A DNA stretch of 64,000 nucleotides from an uncultured Sphingomonas sp. (GTDB lineage Bacteria; Pseudomonadota; Alphaproteobacteria; Sphingomonadales; Sphingomonadaceae). Within the stretch, counting starts at the first letter, position 1; every line of letters begins with the position of its first letter. This document shows positions 34,038 to 44,499 of this stretch, one piece after another. Under the pieces are notes generated by a model. The model did no database searches, had not been told where the DNA came from, and saw nothing but the letters and a program-made list of their open reading frames with translations. A program made the position numbers and the translations under genes. The stretch lies in assembly GCF_913062585.1 (NCBI RefSeq), contig NZ_CAJXWX010000017.1:25836-89835 (forward strand), read 5' to 3'.

Positions 34038-34319
34038 ATGCCAAACTCATCGCAGATTCAATGCATCAACAAGACCAACCGATACAGCGCTCACGAGCGA
34101 ATCTCGCATGTCGGCGGTGCTTATCCCAGCAGATGGAAACTCACACAGGAGCAAGCCATCGCGGCAATCGAGTCGGGCCAATGGCAATTCTACGTTTCAG
34201 TTAACGGACAAACGGCATGGGTGATTGTCGCCCGATCGGCCGCGGGTAACAAATATCTCAAGACGCAGAATGACGGCGAGCAGCCCAACAATCTGCTGAG
34301 CCTGCCCGAATGCCCGTAA
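34038..34319 (+). CDS. DUF3892 family protein
   Basis: 93 residues. Family pattern: [18 protein letters not shown], then [15 protein letters not shown] and the C-terminal [24 protein letters not shown]. Such small proteins are found across bacteria, often in accessory regions, with no known function. Codon use looks less GC-rich than neighbours, and it sits beside the broken toxin-antitoxin pair, so recent gain is possible. A terminator follows. Confidence 0.88.
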   Translation: MPNSSQIQCINKTNRYSAHERISHVGGAYPSRWKLTQEQAIAAIESGQWQFYVSVNGQTAWVIVARSAAGNKYLKTQNDGEQPNNLLSLPECP

Positions 34320-34329
34320 ACTGAACGGA

Positions 34330-34372
34330 GAAGGGCGGGACGATAACAGACCCGCCCTTCCCTTCTACTTTA
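34330..34372 (+). terminator. Rho-independent terminator after the DUF3892 gene
   Basis: GAAGGGCGGG (34330-34339) pairs perfectly with CCCGCCCTTC (34351-34360), followed by CCTTCTACTTT. Confidence 0.7.
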
Positions 34373-34384
34373 ACGCCATCCCAT

Positions 34385-34415
34385 GGCCTTCGACTTCGCT
34401 CAGGCTGAGCGGAGG
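34385..34415. repeat. Single arm of the GTTCAG/CTGAAC repeat (copy 3)
   Basis: CCTTCGACTTCGCTCAGGCT plus GAGCGGAGG matches the right arm of the family; the other arm is missing. Confidence 0.7.
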
Positions 34416-34460
34416 TTGGGAGTTGGGGGTCGCATCCTTATCGGGTGCGGCCCCATTTTA

Positions 34461-36446
<1,986 letters not shown>

Positions 36447-36508
36447 ATAGACCGTGCATAAGCGGTTTCGCGGCGAAGCAGAAGCGGTTTCGCGCGAGGA
36501 GGGGGATG

Positions 36509-36552
36509 AAAAAAAGCCCCGACCGGCCGGGGGACTGAGGGCCGATCGGGGC
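36509..36552 (-). terminator. Rho-independent terminator after the ferritin-like pair
   Basis: GCCCCGACCGGCC (36516-36528) pairs with GGCCGATCGGGGC (36540-36552) with one mismatch, and the minus strand continues with seven T. Confidence 0.8.
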
Positions 36553-36577
36553 AAGGAACCCATAAGATGGAGCCGGG

Positions 36578-37594
36578 TCAGCCGCTGGCGGCGCTGGTCC
36601 GGACGTTGCCGTTCAGGCCGCTGGGGAAGAACCCGCCGCCGGTCACCGCCGCCTTGTTGAGATAGACAACGTTCAGCACCTGGCCCGGCGTGCGGGCAAA
36701 GGCGATCGCGTTGGAATCGGCGGGCACGATATTTGCCGACGTGACGCCACTGGCGGTGACGGTGATGCCCTGATCGAGGTCGGTCGAGCCGTCCAGGCTG
36801 TCGCGCGCGTCCGAAATCTGGTTCGCCGCGGTGATCAGCGTCCCGTTGGTCAGGCCCTTGCGATAGATGACCGAGCGTACGAGGCCCGCGTGATAGGCCT
36901 CGGCCGCGTGGATACCCGCTGCGGCCTCGACAAAGGTCTTGTTCGATAACAGGGTGACGCCGCCCATATAGGCGGTCACACCGACATCTTCGAAGATATA
37001 GGCCGCGAGCAGGAAATTCTCGTCCGAGGCATAAGGATCGAACGTGCCGGTCGACGTCACGACCCCGGCCGCGCGGGCCGCCGCCGTGAAGGCGCCATTG
37101 GCGTCGCCCGACAGGTTGATCGCGGGCTGCGCCACCGCCGCGCTGCCCAGCGCATTGCGCAGGAAGGTGACGTGGGCGATCTCGTCATAGGCGATCTCGC
37201 GGGCATATTGCGCGACGATCGGATCCTGGAAAGCGACCTGGCGCGGCTGGCCGCTGCTGCCGGTCGCGACCGATCCTTGCGTGCCGATGCCGGTCTGCAG
37301 CGACGCGTTGAGCCCGGTGCCGAAGGCGGCATAGCTGTAGAATTGCGCCTCCAGATATTCGAGCTGCAGCGCGAAGTTGAGGACGTCGGCGTCCGTGACC
37401 GATCCGGTCGCGGTGGCGGTCGGGGTGGGCGTCGGCACGACGATCACCTCGTCGTCGCCATTGCACGCGCCCAGCATGGCCAGGCCGCCCACGGCTCCGG
37501 CGCCTGCCGCCATGCGCATGAACCGGCGGCGGTCGGCCCGGCGCTTGGCCGAGGCCTCTTCGATCACATCGAGAATGAAGCGTTCTTCGCTCAT
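36578..37594 (-). CDS. Tat-exported ferritin-like protein, paralog 1 (lipoprotein)
   Basis: 338 residues from MSEERFILDVIEEAS at 37594. The N-terminus has RADRRRFMRMAAGAGA (Tat motif) ending in a possible lipobox LGAC, then a Pro-Thr linker. The main domain is a four-helix ferritin-like fold: NFALQLEYLEAQFYSYAA, EIAYDEIAHVTFLRNALG, and AEAYHAGLVRSVIY supply Glu and His metal ligands. Resembles plant desiccation-related PCC13-62 and related bacterial proteins. About 65 percent of positions look shared with the upstream paralog by eye. Confidence 0.88.
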   Translation of the reverse strand: MSEERFILDVIEEASAKRRADRRRFMRMAAGAGAVGGLAMLGACNGDDEVIVVPTPTPTATATGSVTDADVLNFALQLEYLEAQFYSYAAFGTGLNASLQTGIGTQGSVATGSSGQPRQVAFQDPIVAQYAREIAYDEIAHVTFLRNALGSAAVAQPAINLSGDANGAFTAAARAAGVVTSTGTFDPYASDENFLLAAYIFEDVGVTAYMGGVTLLSNKTFVEAAAGIHAAEAYHAGLVRSVIYRKGLTNGTLITAANQISDARDSLDGSTDLDQGITVTASGVTSANIVPADSNAIAFARTPGQVLNVVYLNKAAVTGGGFFPSGLNGNVRTSAASG

Positions 37595-37628
37595 GATGAA
37601 AATCCTCTCCAAAGGAGGAAAAAGGGGA

Positions 37629-38585
37629 TTAGTTCGCCGCGCTGGCGCGCAGGGTGCCGTTGACGCCGGCTGGGAAGAACCCGCCCAGCGTGACGGATGC
37701 ACGGTTCAGATAGACGATGTTCAGCACCTGCGCCGGCGAGCGGCTATAGGCGATGCCGTTCGTATCGAGCGGCACGATGTTCGATACCGTCTGCCCGTTG
37801 ATCGTCTGCGCCGCGATCCCCTGGTCGAGGTCGGACGAGCCGTCCAGGCTGTCGCGCGCGTCGGAAATCTGTCCGGCGGCGGTGATCAGCGCGGGCGTCT
37901 GAATGCCCTTGGCATAAAGCGTGCCGCGCACGATCGCAGCGTGATACGCCTCGACCGCCAGGATACCGGCCGCCGCCTGGAGGAAGGTCTTGTTGCTGAC
38001 CAGCGGCGAGGCGCCCTTATAGGCGGTTACGCCGACATCCTCGAAGATATAGGCGCCGAGCAGGAAATTCTCGTCCGAGGCGTAAGGATCGAAGGTCCCG
38101 TTGGCGCCGACCACGCCCGCCGCGCGTGCGGCCGCCGTGAAGGCGCCGTTCGCATCGCCCGAGATGTTGATCGCGGGCTGTGCGACGGCCGAACTGCCCA
38201 GCGCGGTGCGCAGGAAGGCGACATGCGCCGCCTCGTCCGCCGCGATCTCGCGCGCATAGCTGGCGACGACAGGATCGGTGAACGTCACCTGCTTGCCGCC
38301 GGTCACGGCCCCTTGCGTGCCCGTGCCGGTCAGTTGGCTGGAGGCCAGGCCCGTACCGTTGGCGGCAAAGGCATAGAATTGCGCTTCAAGATATTCGAGG
38401 TTCAGCGCGAAGTTCAGGATGTCGGCATCGGTGATCGTCGACTGCGCCCCGGCCTTGCTGGTCAGGGAAAAGGCGGTGACGCCCGCCGCCGCCGCCCCAA
38501 TGGCCGTCTTGAAGAAATCGCGCCGATGATTGCGGCGTTCGACGCGCGCATCGAGGGCGTCGAGCAGCTGTTCGCTTTCAGTCAT
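37629..38585 (-). CDS. Tat-exported ferritin-like protein, paralog 2
   Basis: 318 residues; ATG at 38585 chosen over the adjacent ATG at 38588 for better spacing from GGAGGAG. Tat signal RRDFFKTAIGAAAAGV, no lipobox. Same ferritin-like layout as the downstream paralog: NFALNLEYLEAQFYAFAA, EIAADEAAHVAFLRTALG, VEAYHAAIVRGTLYAKG. The two genes are 34 bases apart and arose by tandem duplication. Likely a periplasmic protein acting in metal binding, oxidative or desiccation stress; chemistry unknown. Confidence 0.88.
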   Translation of the reverse strand: MTESEQLLDALDARVERRNHRRDFFKTAIGAAAAGVTAFSLTSKAGAQSTITDADILNFALNLEYLEAQFYAFAANGTGLASSQLTGTGTQGAVTGGKQVTFTDPVVASYAREIAADEAAHVAFLRTALGSSAVAQPAINISGDANGAFTAAARAAGVVGANGTFDPYASDENFLLGAYIFEDVGVTAYKGASPLVSNKTFLQAAAGILAVEAYHAAIVRGTLYAKGIQTPALITAAGQISDARDSLDGSSDLDQGIAAQTINGQTVSNIVPLDTNGIAYSRSPAQVLNIVYLNRASVTLGGFFPAGVNGTLRASAAN

Positions 38586-38779
38586 CATGCTCCTCCCGGT
38601 CAGGAACCATGAAGAGCTCTTCTGTTTGCAAGTAACAAGCAGAACAACTCTTCACAGGGCGAAGCCGAAGACTTGTTATGCAAATCCTGACTCAACCAAC
38701 ACCAGAACGACAGGATTCCGAAAAAGACGCCGCGAATTAATCAAAATTACTTTTGGGTTATTTTTCAGCGACAGGCTGG

Positions 38780-39757
38780 TTACGGTGCAAGACGAACCGA
38801 TTGCGCCTCCGCCAGATAGACCGAAAAAAGCTCATCCGGGTCGGTCCACTCCGCAATCGGGGTCCATCCTCCGGCGCGGAGCAGGATCTTGGCATCGCGC
38901 GGGCCGTATTTGTGGCTGTTCTCGGTATGGATCGTCTCGCCCGCCGCCATGGCGAAGGGGCGGCCCTCGATGGTGAAGTCGACATCGCGTTCGGCGGCCA
39001 GATGCATCTCGATGCGCGAGCGGTCGTCGTTCCACACCGCGCGGTGGCGGAAGGCCTCGACCGGGATGGTGCCGTCCAGCTCGCGGTTGATCCGGTCGAG
39101 CAGGTTGCGATTGAACGCCGCCGTCACCCCTTGCGCATCGTCATAGGCGGGGACCAGCACGTCGCTGGACTTGGCGCGGTCCATGCCGATCAGCAGCATC
39201 GCCCCCTCGCCCAGCGAGCCGCGCATCGCGCGCAACAGGTCGGTCGCCATGGCGGGCGTCATGTTGCCAATGGTCGAGCCGGGGAAGAAGCCCAGCTTGG
39301 GCGCATCCGCCACCATGGCAGGCAGCGTCAGCGGGCGCATGAAATCGCCCTCCAGCGGATGGATAGGCAGGTCGGGGAAGGCCTGTTGCAGGTTGCGAGC
39401 GGAGTCGCGCAAGAAATCGCCCGAAATGTCGATCGGCACATAGGCCGAGGGCTCGACATAGCGCAGCAGTACCGGCGTCTTCATCGAGGAACCCGACCCG
39501 AACTCGACCACCGCGCGGCCCTTGCCGACATGCGCGACCAGATCGGGGCATATCGCCTTTAGGATCGCGGTCTCGGCACGGGTCGGATAATATTCGGGCA
39601 GGTCGGTGATCGCCTCGAACAGCTCCGAACCCTTGCGGTCATAGAACCAGCGCGCGGGGATGGCGCGCGGACGACGCTCCAGCCCGGCCAGGACGTCGGC
39701 GCGGAAGGCGGGATCGGCCAGCGACATCTGACCGTCCTCGATCTCGGGCTTCAGCAT
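38780..39757 (-). CDS. egtD: L-histidine N-alpha-methyltransferase (ergothioneine synthesis)
   Basis: 325 residues from MLKPEIEDGQM at 39757. EgtD trimethylates histidine to hercynine with SAM. Family blocks: PRAIPARWFYDRKGSELFEAIT near residue 30, EFGSGSSMKTPVLL (SAM site), FFPGSTIGNM and HTENSHKYG near the C-terminus. It starts two bases after the egtB stop, so the pair is one operon. Confidence 0.96.
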   Translation of the reverse strand: MLKPEIEDGQMSLADPAFRADVLAGLERRPRAIPARWFYDRKGSELFEAITDLPEYYPTRAETAILKAICPDLVAHVGKGRAVVEFGSGSSMKTPVLLRYVEPSAYVPIDISGDFLRDSARNLQQAFPDLPIHPLEGDFMRPLTLPAMVADAPKLGFFPGSTIGNMTPAMATDLLRAMRGSLGEGAMLLIGMDRAKSSDVLVPAYDDAQGVTAAFNRNLLDRINRELDGTIPVEAFRHRAVWNDDRSRIEMHLAAERDVDFTIEGRPFAMAAGETIHTENSHKYGPRDAKILLRAGGWTPIAEWTDPDELFSVYLAEAQSVRLAP

Positions 39758-39758
39758 T

Positions 39759-41045
39759 TCAAAGGTCCTTTGCCAGGCGGACGCCGGTGAATTGCCAGCG
39801 CTGATGGGGGTAGAAGAAGTTGCGATAGCAGGCGCGGGCATGGCCACGCGGCGTGGCGCAGCTGCCGCCGCGCAGGACAAACTGCCCGTTCATGAACTTG
39901 CCATTATATTCGCCGACCGCGCCTTCGACCGGATGGAAGCCGGGATAGGGGCGATAGGCGCTGGCGGTCCATTCCCAGACATCGCCGAAAAAGGCCGGGC
40001 CCTGGGCCGCGGGGCGCGGCTCGACCGCGCCGCCGCCATCCATCTGGTTGCCGCCCGCCGGATCATACGCGGCGGCGGCGGCCTCCCACTCGAACTCGGT
40101 CGGCAGGCGCGCGCCCGCCCAGGCGGCATAGGCGTCCGCCTCGTAGAAGCTGACATGGGTAACGGGCGCGGCGGGGTCGATCGCGCGCCGCCCGTCCAGC
40201 CCGAAGCGGGTCCAGCCGCCGTCCCGCTCTTCCCAATAGAGCGGCGCGGCGATCCCTTCCGCCTTCACCCAGGCCCAGCCGTCCGACAGCCAGAGCCGGG
40301 GATCGCGATAGCCGCCATCCGCGATGAAATTCATCCATTCGGCATTGGTGACGGTGCGGTCGGCCATGGCATGGGGATGGAGCAGCGCTTGGTGACGCGG
40401 CCCCTCGCAATCGAAGGCGAAGCCTTGCCCGTCATGGCCGATCTCGACGATCCCTGCCCGCCCCGCGATCCAGCCGATTGGGCCCGGTATGGCGATCGGG
40501 GCCTTCGGCGCAGGGGTGTAGAGCGCGGGTTCGAGCGGATTTTCCGAAAACAGGTGCAGGATATCGGTGACGAACAGTTCCTGATGCTGTTCCTCATGAT
40601 GGCAACCCAGCGCCACCAGTTCGCGCGCCGCCTCGGGCAGGTCGGGCAGCGCCGCCAATAGGGCCCCATCGACATGGGCGCGATACGCCCGCACCTCATC
40701 CATCGTCGGGCGGGTGATCATCCCCCGGCGGTGGCGCGCATGGCGCTTCCCTTCCGCCTCGTAATAGCTGTTGAACAGGAAGGGGAAACGCGGATCGTGC
40801 AAGCCGTAGCCGGGCAAATGATCGCGCAGCACGAAGGTTTCGAAGAACCAGGTCGTATGCGCCATATGCCATTTGGCGGGCGAGGCATCCGGCATCGACT
40901 GAACGGTCGCATCCGCATCCGACAGCGGCTCGGCCAGCGCCAGGGTCAGCGCGCGAACCTGGGAATAGCGGGACGCCAGATCATCGGCGGGTGGCGTCGC
41001 CGTGACAGGAGGCGCCGCCGCGGAGGACGGAACGAGGATCGGCAT
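39759..41045 (-). CDS. egtB: Ergothioneine synthase EgtB (hercynine oxidase)
   Basis: 428-residue iron enzyme coupling hercynine to a thiol donor with oxygen. N-terminal DinB-like domain gives the likely iron ligands H63 (WHMAHTTWFFE), H150 and H154 (HHEEQHQE). The C-terminal formylglycine-generating-enzyme-like domain ends FVLRGGSCATPRGHARACYRNFFYPHQRWQFTGVRLA. No egtC or egtE is next to it, as usual in proteobacteria. Confidence 0.96.
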   Translation of the reverse strand: MPILVPSSAAAPPVTATPPADDLASRYSQVRALTLALAEPLSDADATVQSMPDASPAKWHMAHTTWFFETFVLRDHLPGYGLHDPRFPFLFNSYYEAEGKRHARHRRGMITRPTMDEVRAYRAHVDGALLAALPDLPEAARELVALGCHHEEQHQELFVTDILHLFSENPLEPALYTPAPKAPIAIPGPIGWIAGRAGIVEIGHDGQGFAFDCEGPRHQALLHPHAMADRTVTNAEWMNFIADGGYRDPRLWLSDGWAWVKAEGIAAPLYWEERDGGWTRFGLDGRRAIDPAAPVTHVSFYEADAYAAWAGARLPTEFEWEAAAAAYDPAGGNQMDGGGAVEPRPAAQGPAFFGDVWEWTASAYRPYPGFHPVEGAVGEYNGKFMNGQFVLRGGSCATPRGHARACYRNFFYPHQRWQFTGVRLAKDL

Positions 41046-41084
41046 TGGGTGCTCCCCGGGACTATGGGGTACCCGACCGGTCCT

Positions 41085-41648
41085 TTACCGTGCCGTGCGC
41101 GCCCCTCCTGGAACCCAAAGAACGTCCGATGCGCCGTTTTGGTTCACCATCCGTGCGGCCACGAAAAGCCAGTCGGACAATCGGTTGAGATAGGCGAGCG
41201 CGGGCGGGTTGATCGCCTCCTGCTCCGCCAGCGCCACGGCGGCGCGCTCGGCGCGCCTGGCGATGGCGCGCGCGAGGTGCAGATGCGCGGAAGCAGCGCT
41301 ACCCCCCGGCAGGATGAAGCTGGTGAGGGGCGGCATGGCGGCGTTCATCGCGTCGATCTCCGCCTCCAGCCGCGCGACCTGTTCGGGAACGATGCGCAGC
41401 GCCCCTTCGACATCGCCGGGGGTGGCCAGGTCCGCGCCCAGGTCGAACAGGTCGTTCTGGATCAGGGTCAGTTGCGCCGCCAGCGCCCCCTCGACCGACA
41501 GCAGCGCGACGCCGATGGCGCTGTTCGCCTCGTCCACCTCGCCGATCGCGACCATGCGCGAATCCGCCTTGGACCGGCGCGTGCCATCGACCAGCCCGGT
41601 CGTGCCCTCGTCACCGGTGCGGGTGTAGATTTTCGTCAGCTTGACCAA
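41085..41648 (-). CDS. pduO: PduO-type cob(I)alamin adenosyltransferase
   Basis: 187 residues making adenosylcobalamin from cob(I)alamin and ATP. The N-terminal ATP motif IYTRTGDEGTTGL (residues 6-18) and GEVDEANSAIG are typical, and the C-terminal block RRAERA, YLNRLSDWLFVAAR completes the trimer active site. It sits in a tight minus-strand run between the HIG1 and egtB genes. Confidence 0.95.
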   Translation of the reverse strand: MVKLTKIYTRTGDEGTTGLVDGTRRSKADSRMVAIGEVDEANSAIGVALLSVEGALAAQLTLIQNDLFDLGADLATPGDVEGALRIVPEQVARLEAEIDAMNAAMPPLTSFILPGGSAASAHLHLARAIARRAERAAVALAEQEAINPPALAYLNRLSDWLFVAARMVNQNGASDVLWVPGGARTAR

Positions 41649-41652
41649 GGGA

Positions 41653-41880
41653 TCAGGTCCGCCCCGCCAGGAACAGCAGCAGCACGACGACGGTGATCGC
41701 CAGCGCCTGGAAGAAGATGCGTTGCTGCATCATCCGGTTCGATTTCAGCTGCGACGCGGTGGGCCCCTCACCCTTCGCCTCGGCGGTCGCCTCCTGCAAG
41801 AAGCTGATGATGCCGCGCACCAGCGCGACGACGGTGGCGAGCATCGCCGCGATCAGCAGGATCACGAGAAAGGTGGTCAT
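41653..41880 (-). CDS. HIG1-domain small membrane protein
   Basis: 75 residues with two membrane spans: TFLVILLIAAMLATVVALVRGI and FFQALAITVVVLLLFLAG. The loop SNRMMQQRIFFQ matches the HIG1 (hypoxia-induced gene 1) motif. In mitochondria and in alphaproteobacteria such proteins associate with cytochrome oxidase. Ten bases after gluQRS and four before pduO, clearly in the same operon. Confidence 0.85.
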   Translation of the reverse strand: MTTFLVILLIAAMLATVVALVRGIISFLQEATAEAKGEGPTASQLKSNRMMQQRIFFQALAITVVVLLLFLAGRT

Positions 41881-41890
41881 GGGCAGAAGC

Positions 41891-42748
41891 TTACGCCTCC
41901 CCCAGCCGAAATCCAGCAGGAAGCATATTGCGCCGCAGCGCATCCGCCAGCGCGCGCCCGTCCTCGCCGCGCTCGCGCATCGCCGCCAGCGCGGGCGCAC
42001 CGTGACGCTTGGCCAGCCGCTGTCCGTCCGTGCCGACGATCAGCGGATGATGGTGATAGCGCGGCGTCGGCAGGCCGAGCAGCGCCTGGAGCAGCCGGTG
42101 GACATGGGTCGCCTCGAACAGGTCGACCCCGCGCACCACGTCGGTCACGCCTTGCACGGCATCGTCGACCGTCACCGCCAGATGATAGCTGGCGGGCGCA
42201 TCCTTGCGCGCCAGGATCACGTCGCCATGGGAAAGCGGATCGGCGGCGACCGCCCCCGCATAGGCGTCCTGCCACATCAGCGGCCCGGCTCGCTCGGCGG
42301 CCCGCGCCATGTCCAGACGCCAGCTATGCGGCTCGCCCATCCGCGCCGCGCGCGTCTCGGGCGACACATGGCGGCACGTTCCCGGATAGGGCGGCGTCGC
42401 CCCATGCGGCGCGGACAGGCTGGCCGCGATCTCGGCGCGGGTACAGAAACAGGGATAGAGAAGATCGGCCAGCCGTTCTTGCGCCTCGGCATAAAAAGCC
42501 AGCCGCTGCGACTGGAAGGACAACGCGTCCCATTCCAGCCCCAGCCACTCCAGATCGCGCAATATCGCATCGACATGCTCGGGCCGACTGCGCGTGCCGT
42601 CGATATCCTCGATGCGCAGCAGGAAGCGTCCGCCCGCCGCCCGCGCCAGGTCATGCGCCCGCACCGCCGACAGCGCATGGCCCAGATGCAGCCGCCCGGT
42701 CGGGCTGGGTGCGAAGCGCGTCACCGCCCGCGTCTCGTCACCACTCAT
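41891..42748 (-). CDS. gluQRS: Glutamyl-Q tRNA(Asp) synthetase
   Basis: 285-residue truncated glutamyl-tRNA synthetase that adds glutamate to the queuosine base of tRNA-Asp. RFAPSPTGRLHLGHA contains the HIGH-like motif (HLGH, residues 21-24); the KMSKS-like motif reads AKRHG. It ends where the anticodon-binding domain of true GluRS would begin. First gene of the gluQ-HIG1-pduO-egtB-egtD run. Confidence 0.95.
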   Translation of the reverse strand: MSGDETRAVTRFAPSPTGRLHLGHALSAVRAHDLARAAGGRFLLRIEDIDGTRSRPEHVDAILRDLEWLGLEWDALSFQSQRLAFYAEAQERLADLLYPCFCTRAEIAASLSAPHGATPPYPGTCRHVSPETRAARMGEPHSWRLDMARAAERAGPLMWQDAYAGAVAADPLSHGDVILARKDAPASYHLAVTVDDAVQGVTDVVRGVDLFEATHVHRLLQALLGLPTPRYHHHPLIVGTDGQRLAKRHGAPALAAMRERGEDGRALADALRRNMLPAGFRLGEA

Positions 42749-42843
42749 CGCGCGCACCCTTGACCGCGATTCCAATCCCATGCTGTCATAGCCCTGTCAC
42801 GCCGCTGCGCGAATAGGCGCAACGTACCACGAAGGGAGGAGCT

Positions 42844-43410
42844 GTGTTTCATCCCGACCTGATCCGACACCCGGACTCGTGTCCGGCTCTCGTGCTGAAT
42901 GCCGATTATACGCCGCTGTCCTATTATCCGCTGTCGGTCTGGCCCTGGCAGACCGCGGTGAAGGCCGTGTTCCTCGACCGGGTGGATATCGTCGCCCATT
43001 ATGAGCGCGAGGTGCGCAGCCCGACCGCGAAGGTCAAGCTGCCCTCGGTCATCGCGCTGAAGCAATTCGTGAAGCCGTCGCAATTTCCGGCCTTCACCCG
43101 CTTCAATCTGTTCCTGCGCGACCGCTTCTCCTGCCAATATTGCGGATCGCACCGCGACCTGACCTTCGACCATGTCATCCCGCGCGCGCAAGGCGGCCGG
43201 ACGACCTGGGAGAATGTCGTGACCGCCTGTGCGCCCTGCAACCTGAAAAAGGGCGGGCGCACGCCGCGCCAGGCCGCGATGCCGCTGCATATCGAGCCGA
43301 TCCGCCCGACAAACTGGCATTTACAGGAACATGGCCGCAGCTTCCCGCCCAATTATCTGCATGAAACATGGCACGACTGGTTGTATTGGGACGTTGAATT
43401 GGAAGCGTAA
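42844..43410 (+). CDS. HNH endonuclease
   Basis: 188 residues from a GTG after GGGAGGAG. Starts with the conserved lead VLNADYTPLSYYPLSVWPWQ found in this stand-alone family; the HNH core is SCQYCG ... LTFDHVIPRAQGG ... TWENVVTACAPCNLKKG, with two CxxC zinc pairs. Chromosomal HNH genes of this type are widespread and of uncertain role (repair or phage defence). Not part of a visible mobile element. Confidence 0.93.
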   Translation: MFHPDLIRHPDSCPALVLNADYTPLSYYPLSVWPWQTAVKAVFLDRVDIVAHYEREVRSPTAKVKLPSVIALKQFVKPSQFPAFTRFNLFLRDRFSCQYCGSHRDLTFDHVIPRAQGGRTTWENVVTACAPCNLKKGGRTPRQAAMPLHIEPIRPTNWHLQEHGRSFPPNYLHETWHDWLYWDVELEA

Positions 43411-43428
43411 CGAAGCCGGGAGTGTCGC

Positions 43429-43896
43429 ATGGGTGGTTGGGCGAAGAGCTTGAAGAGCCTTGGCGGAAGCCTGGGGCTGATGGCGCTGCTTGCCACGACC
43501 GCCGCCTGCGGCAGCAAGAAGGAGGAAAAGCGCGCCGAGGCCGACCGCGCCGCCGCCAAGGCCGGTTTCGTGCCGCCCTCCGTCACCAGCCGGGTCGATT
43601 TCGGCAGCATGATGGCCCGCCGCTTCCGCGAACTGGACCGCGACGGCAACGACATCATCACCGCCGACGAAATGCCCAAGACCAATTCGCGCCTGTGGGA
43701 GCTCGACCGCAACAAGGACGGCGAGATCACCGAGAGCGAATTCTTCGAAGGGATGCTAGCGCGCTTCGACCGGATGGATCTGAACCGCGACGGCACGGTG
43801 ACTTCGGAAGAACGCGAGGCCTCGCGCACCGAACGCCCCGCCGCGCCGACCAATCCGGTCGCAACGGGCGCTGGCGCGCCGGGTAATGCGAACTAA
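43429..43896 (+). CDS. EF-hand calcium-binding lipoprotein
   Basis: 155 residues. Lipoprotein signal with TTAAC lipobox near residue 27. Three EF-hand loops follow: DRDGNDIITADE, DRNKDGEITESE and DLNRDGTVTSEE, each with the usual acidic positions 1, 3, 5 and 12. Likely anchored in the periplasm and sensing or buffering calcium. It starts 18 bases after the HNH gene. Confidence 0.9.
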   Translation: MGGWAKSLKSLGGSLGLMALLATTAACGSKKEEKRAEADRAAAKAGFVPPSVTSRVDFGSMMARRFRELDRDGNDIITADEMPKTNSRLWELDRNKDGEITESEFFEGMLARFDRMDLNRDGTVTSEEREASRTERPAAPTNPVATGAGAPGNAN

Positions 43897-43920
43897 GGGC
43901 TTTGACGGCGATCGGGCCGA

Positions 43921-44499
43921 TCAGGTGATCCAAGTGGGCGTCGAATAGGCCGGATGCCACCGACCGGCATGATCGCGGACAAGCACTGTCGCCCAGCCGC
44001 CGCCGCCGAAGAACCCCGTCGATCCGAAGGTCACTACTGCATATCTCCCCGATACGTCGACAGCGGCCAGTGCGACGCTGATGAAGGTGGCTTTCCGATC
44101 CTGCCGCTGCACGGCCCGATCCGTCGCCGCGGTACCGTAGGGTATGTGATGTCGATCGAGGAAGTGGCGAACTGACCGACAATGACGGACTGCGCTGAAA
44201 CGAAGATTGCCGAGATGAAGGGATCGTCCGATCCTGCGGCCGGTTGGCACGGGCACACGGTGTGCTTTGGCATAGGGCGTGGGCGACCATTCATGCTCGC
44301 GTAGGTCGAAATCCTGCTCCGCCGAGCCCTTCCATTCGCTGTAGATGACCGGATCGCTCGAGGTCGCGACCTGGGATCGGATCAGCGCCAGCGATGCTTC
44401 ACAAGCCGCCTTGTCCATGGCCGGTCGCGCCGCCTCTGCCCCATCGCCAGGCGTGAGTGCGCCAATCGTCAAAATCGCATAGAAAAGCATGTCGATCAT
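43921..44499 (-). CDS. Secreted protein, function unknown
   Basis: 192 residues from MIDMLFYAILTIGAL, which overlaps the stop of the broken upstream membrane gene (ATGA). Hydrophobic N-terminus acts as a signal. The mature domain has one or two Cys and ends in beta-rich sequence VDVSGRYAVVTFGSTGFFGGGGWATVLVRDHAGRWHP, similar in style to small periplasmic beta-rich domains but unrecognised. Confidence 0.68.
   Translation of the reverse strand: MIDMLFYAILTIGALTPGDGAEAARPAMDKAACEASLALIRSQVATSSDPVIYSEWKGSAEQDFDLREHEWSPTPYAKAHRVPVPTGRRIGRSLHLGNLRFSAVRHCRSVRHFLDRHHIPYGTAATDRAVQRQDRKATFISVALAAVDVSGRYAVVTFGSTGFFGGGGWATVLVRDHAGRWHPAYSTPTWIT

Noticed and set aside
34424..34453. A GGGGGTCGCA...TGCGGCCCC hairpin just past thiC as its terminator
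   Set aside because: The T-rich side is on the plus strand, the wrong direction for thiC, and the stem has mismatches.
38589..38779. An EcfG or other stress promoter before the ferritin-like pair
   Set aside because: No GGAAC-N16-CGTT with acceptable match on the minus strand; the AT-rich stretch is suggestive but not a recognisable promoter.
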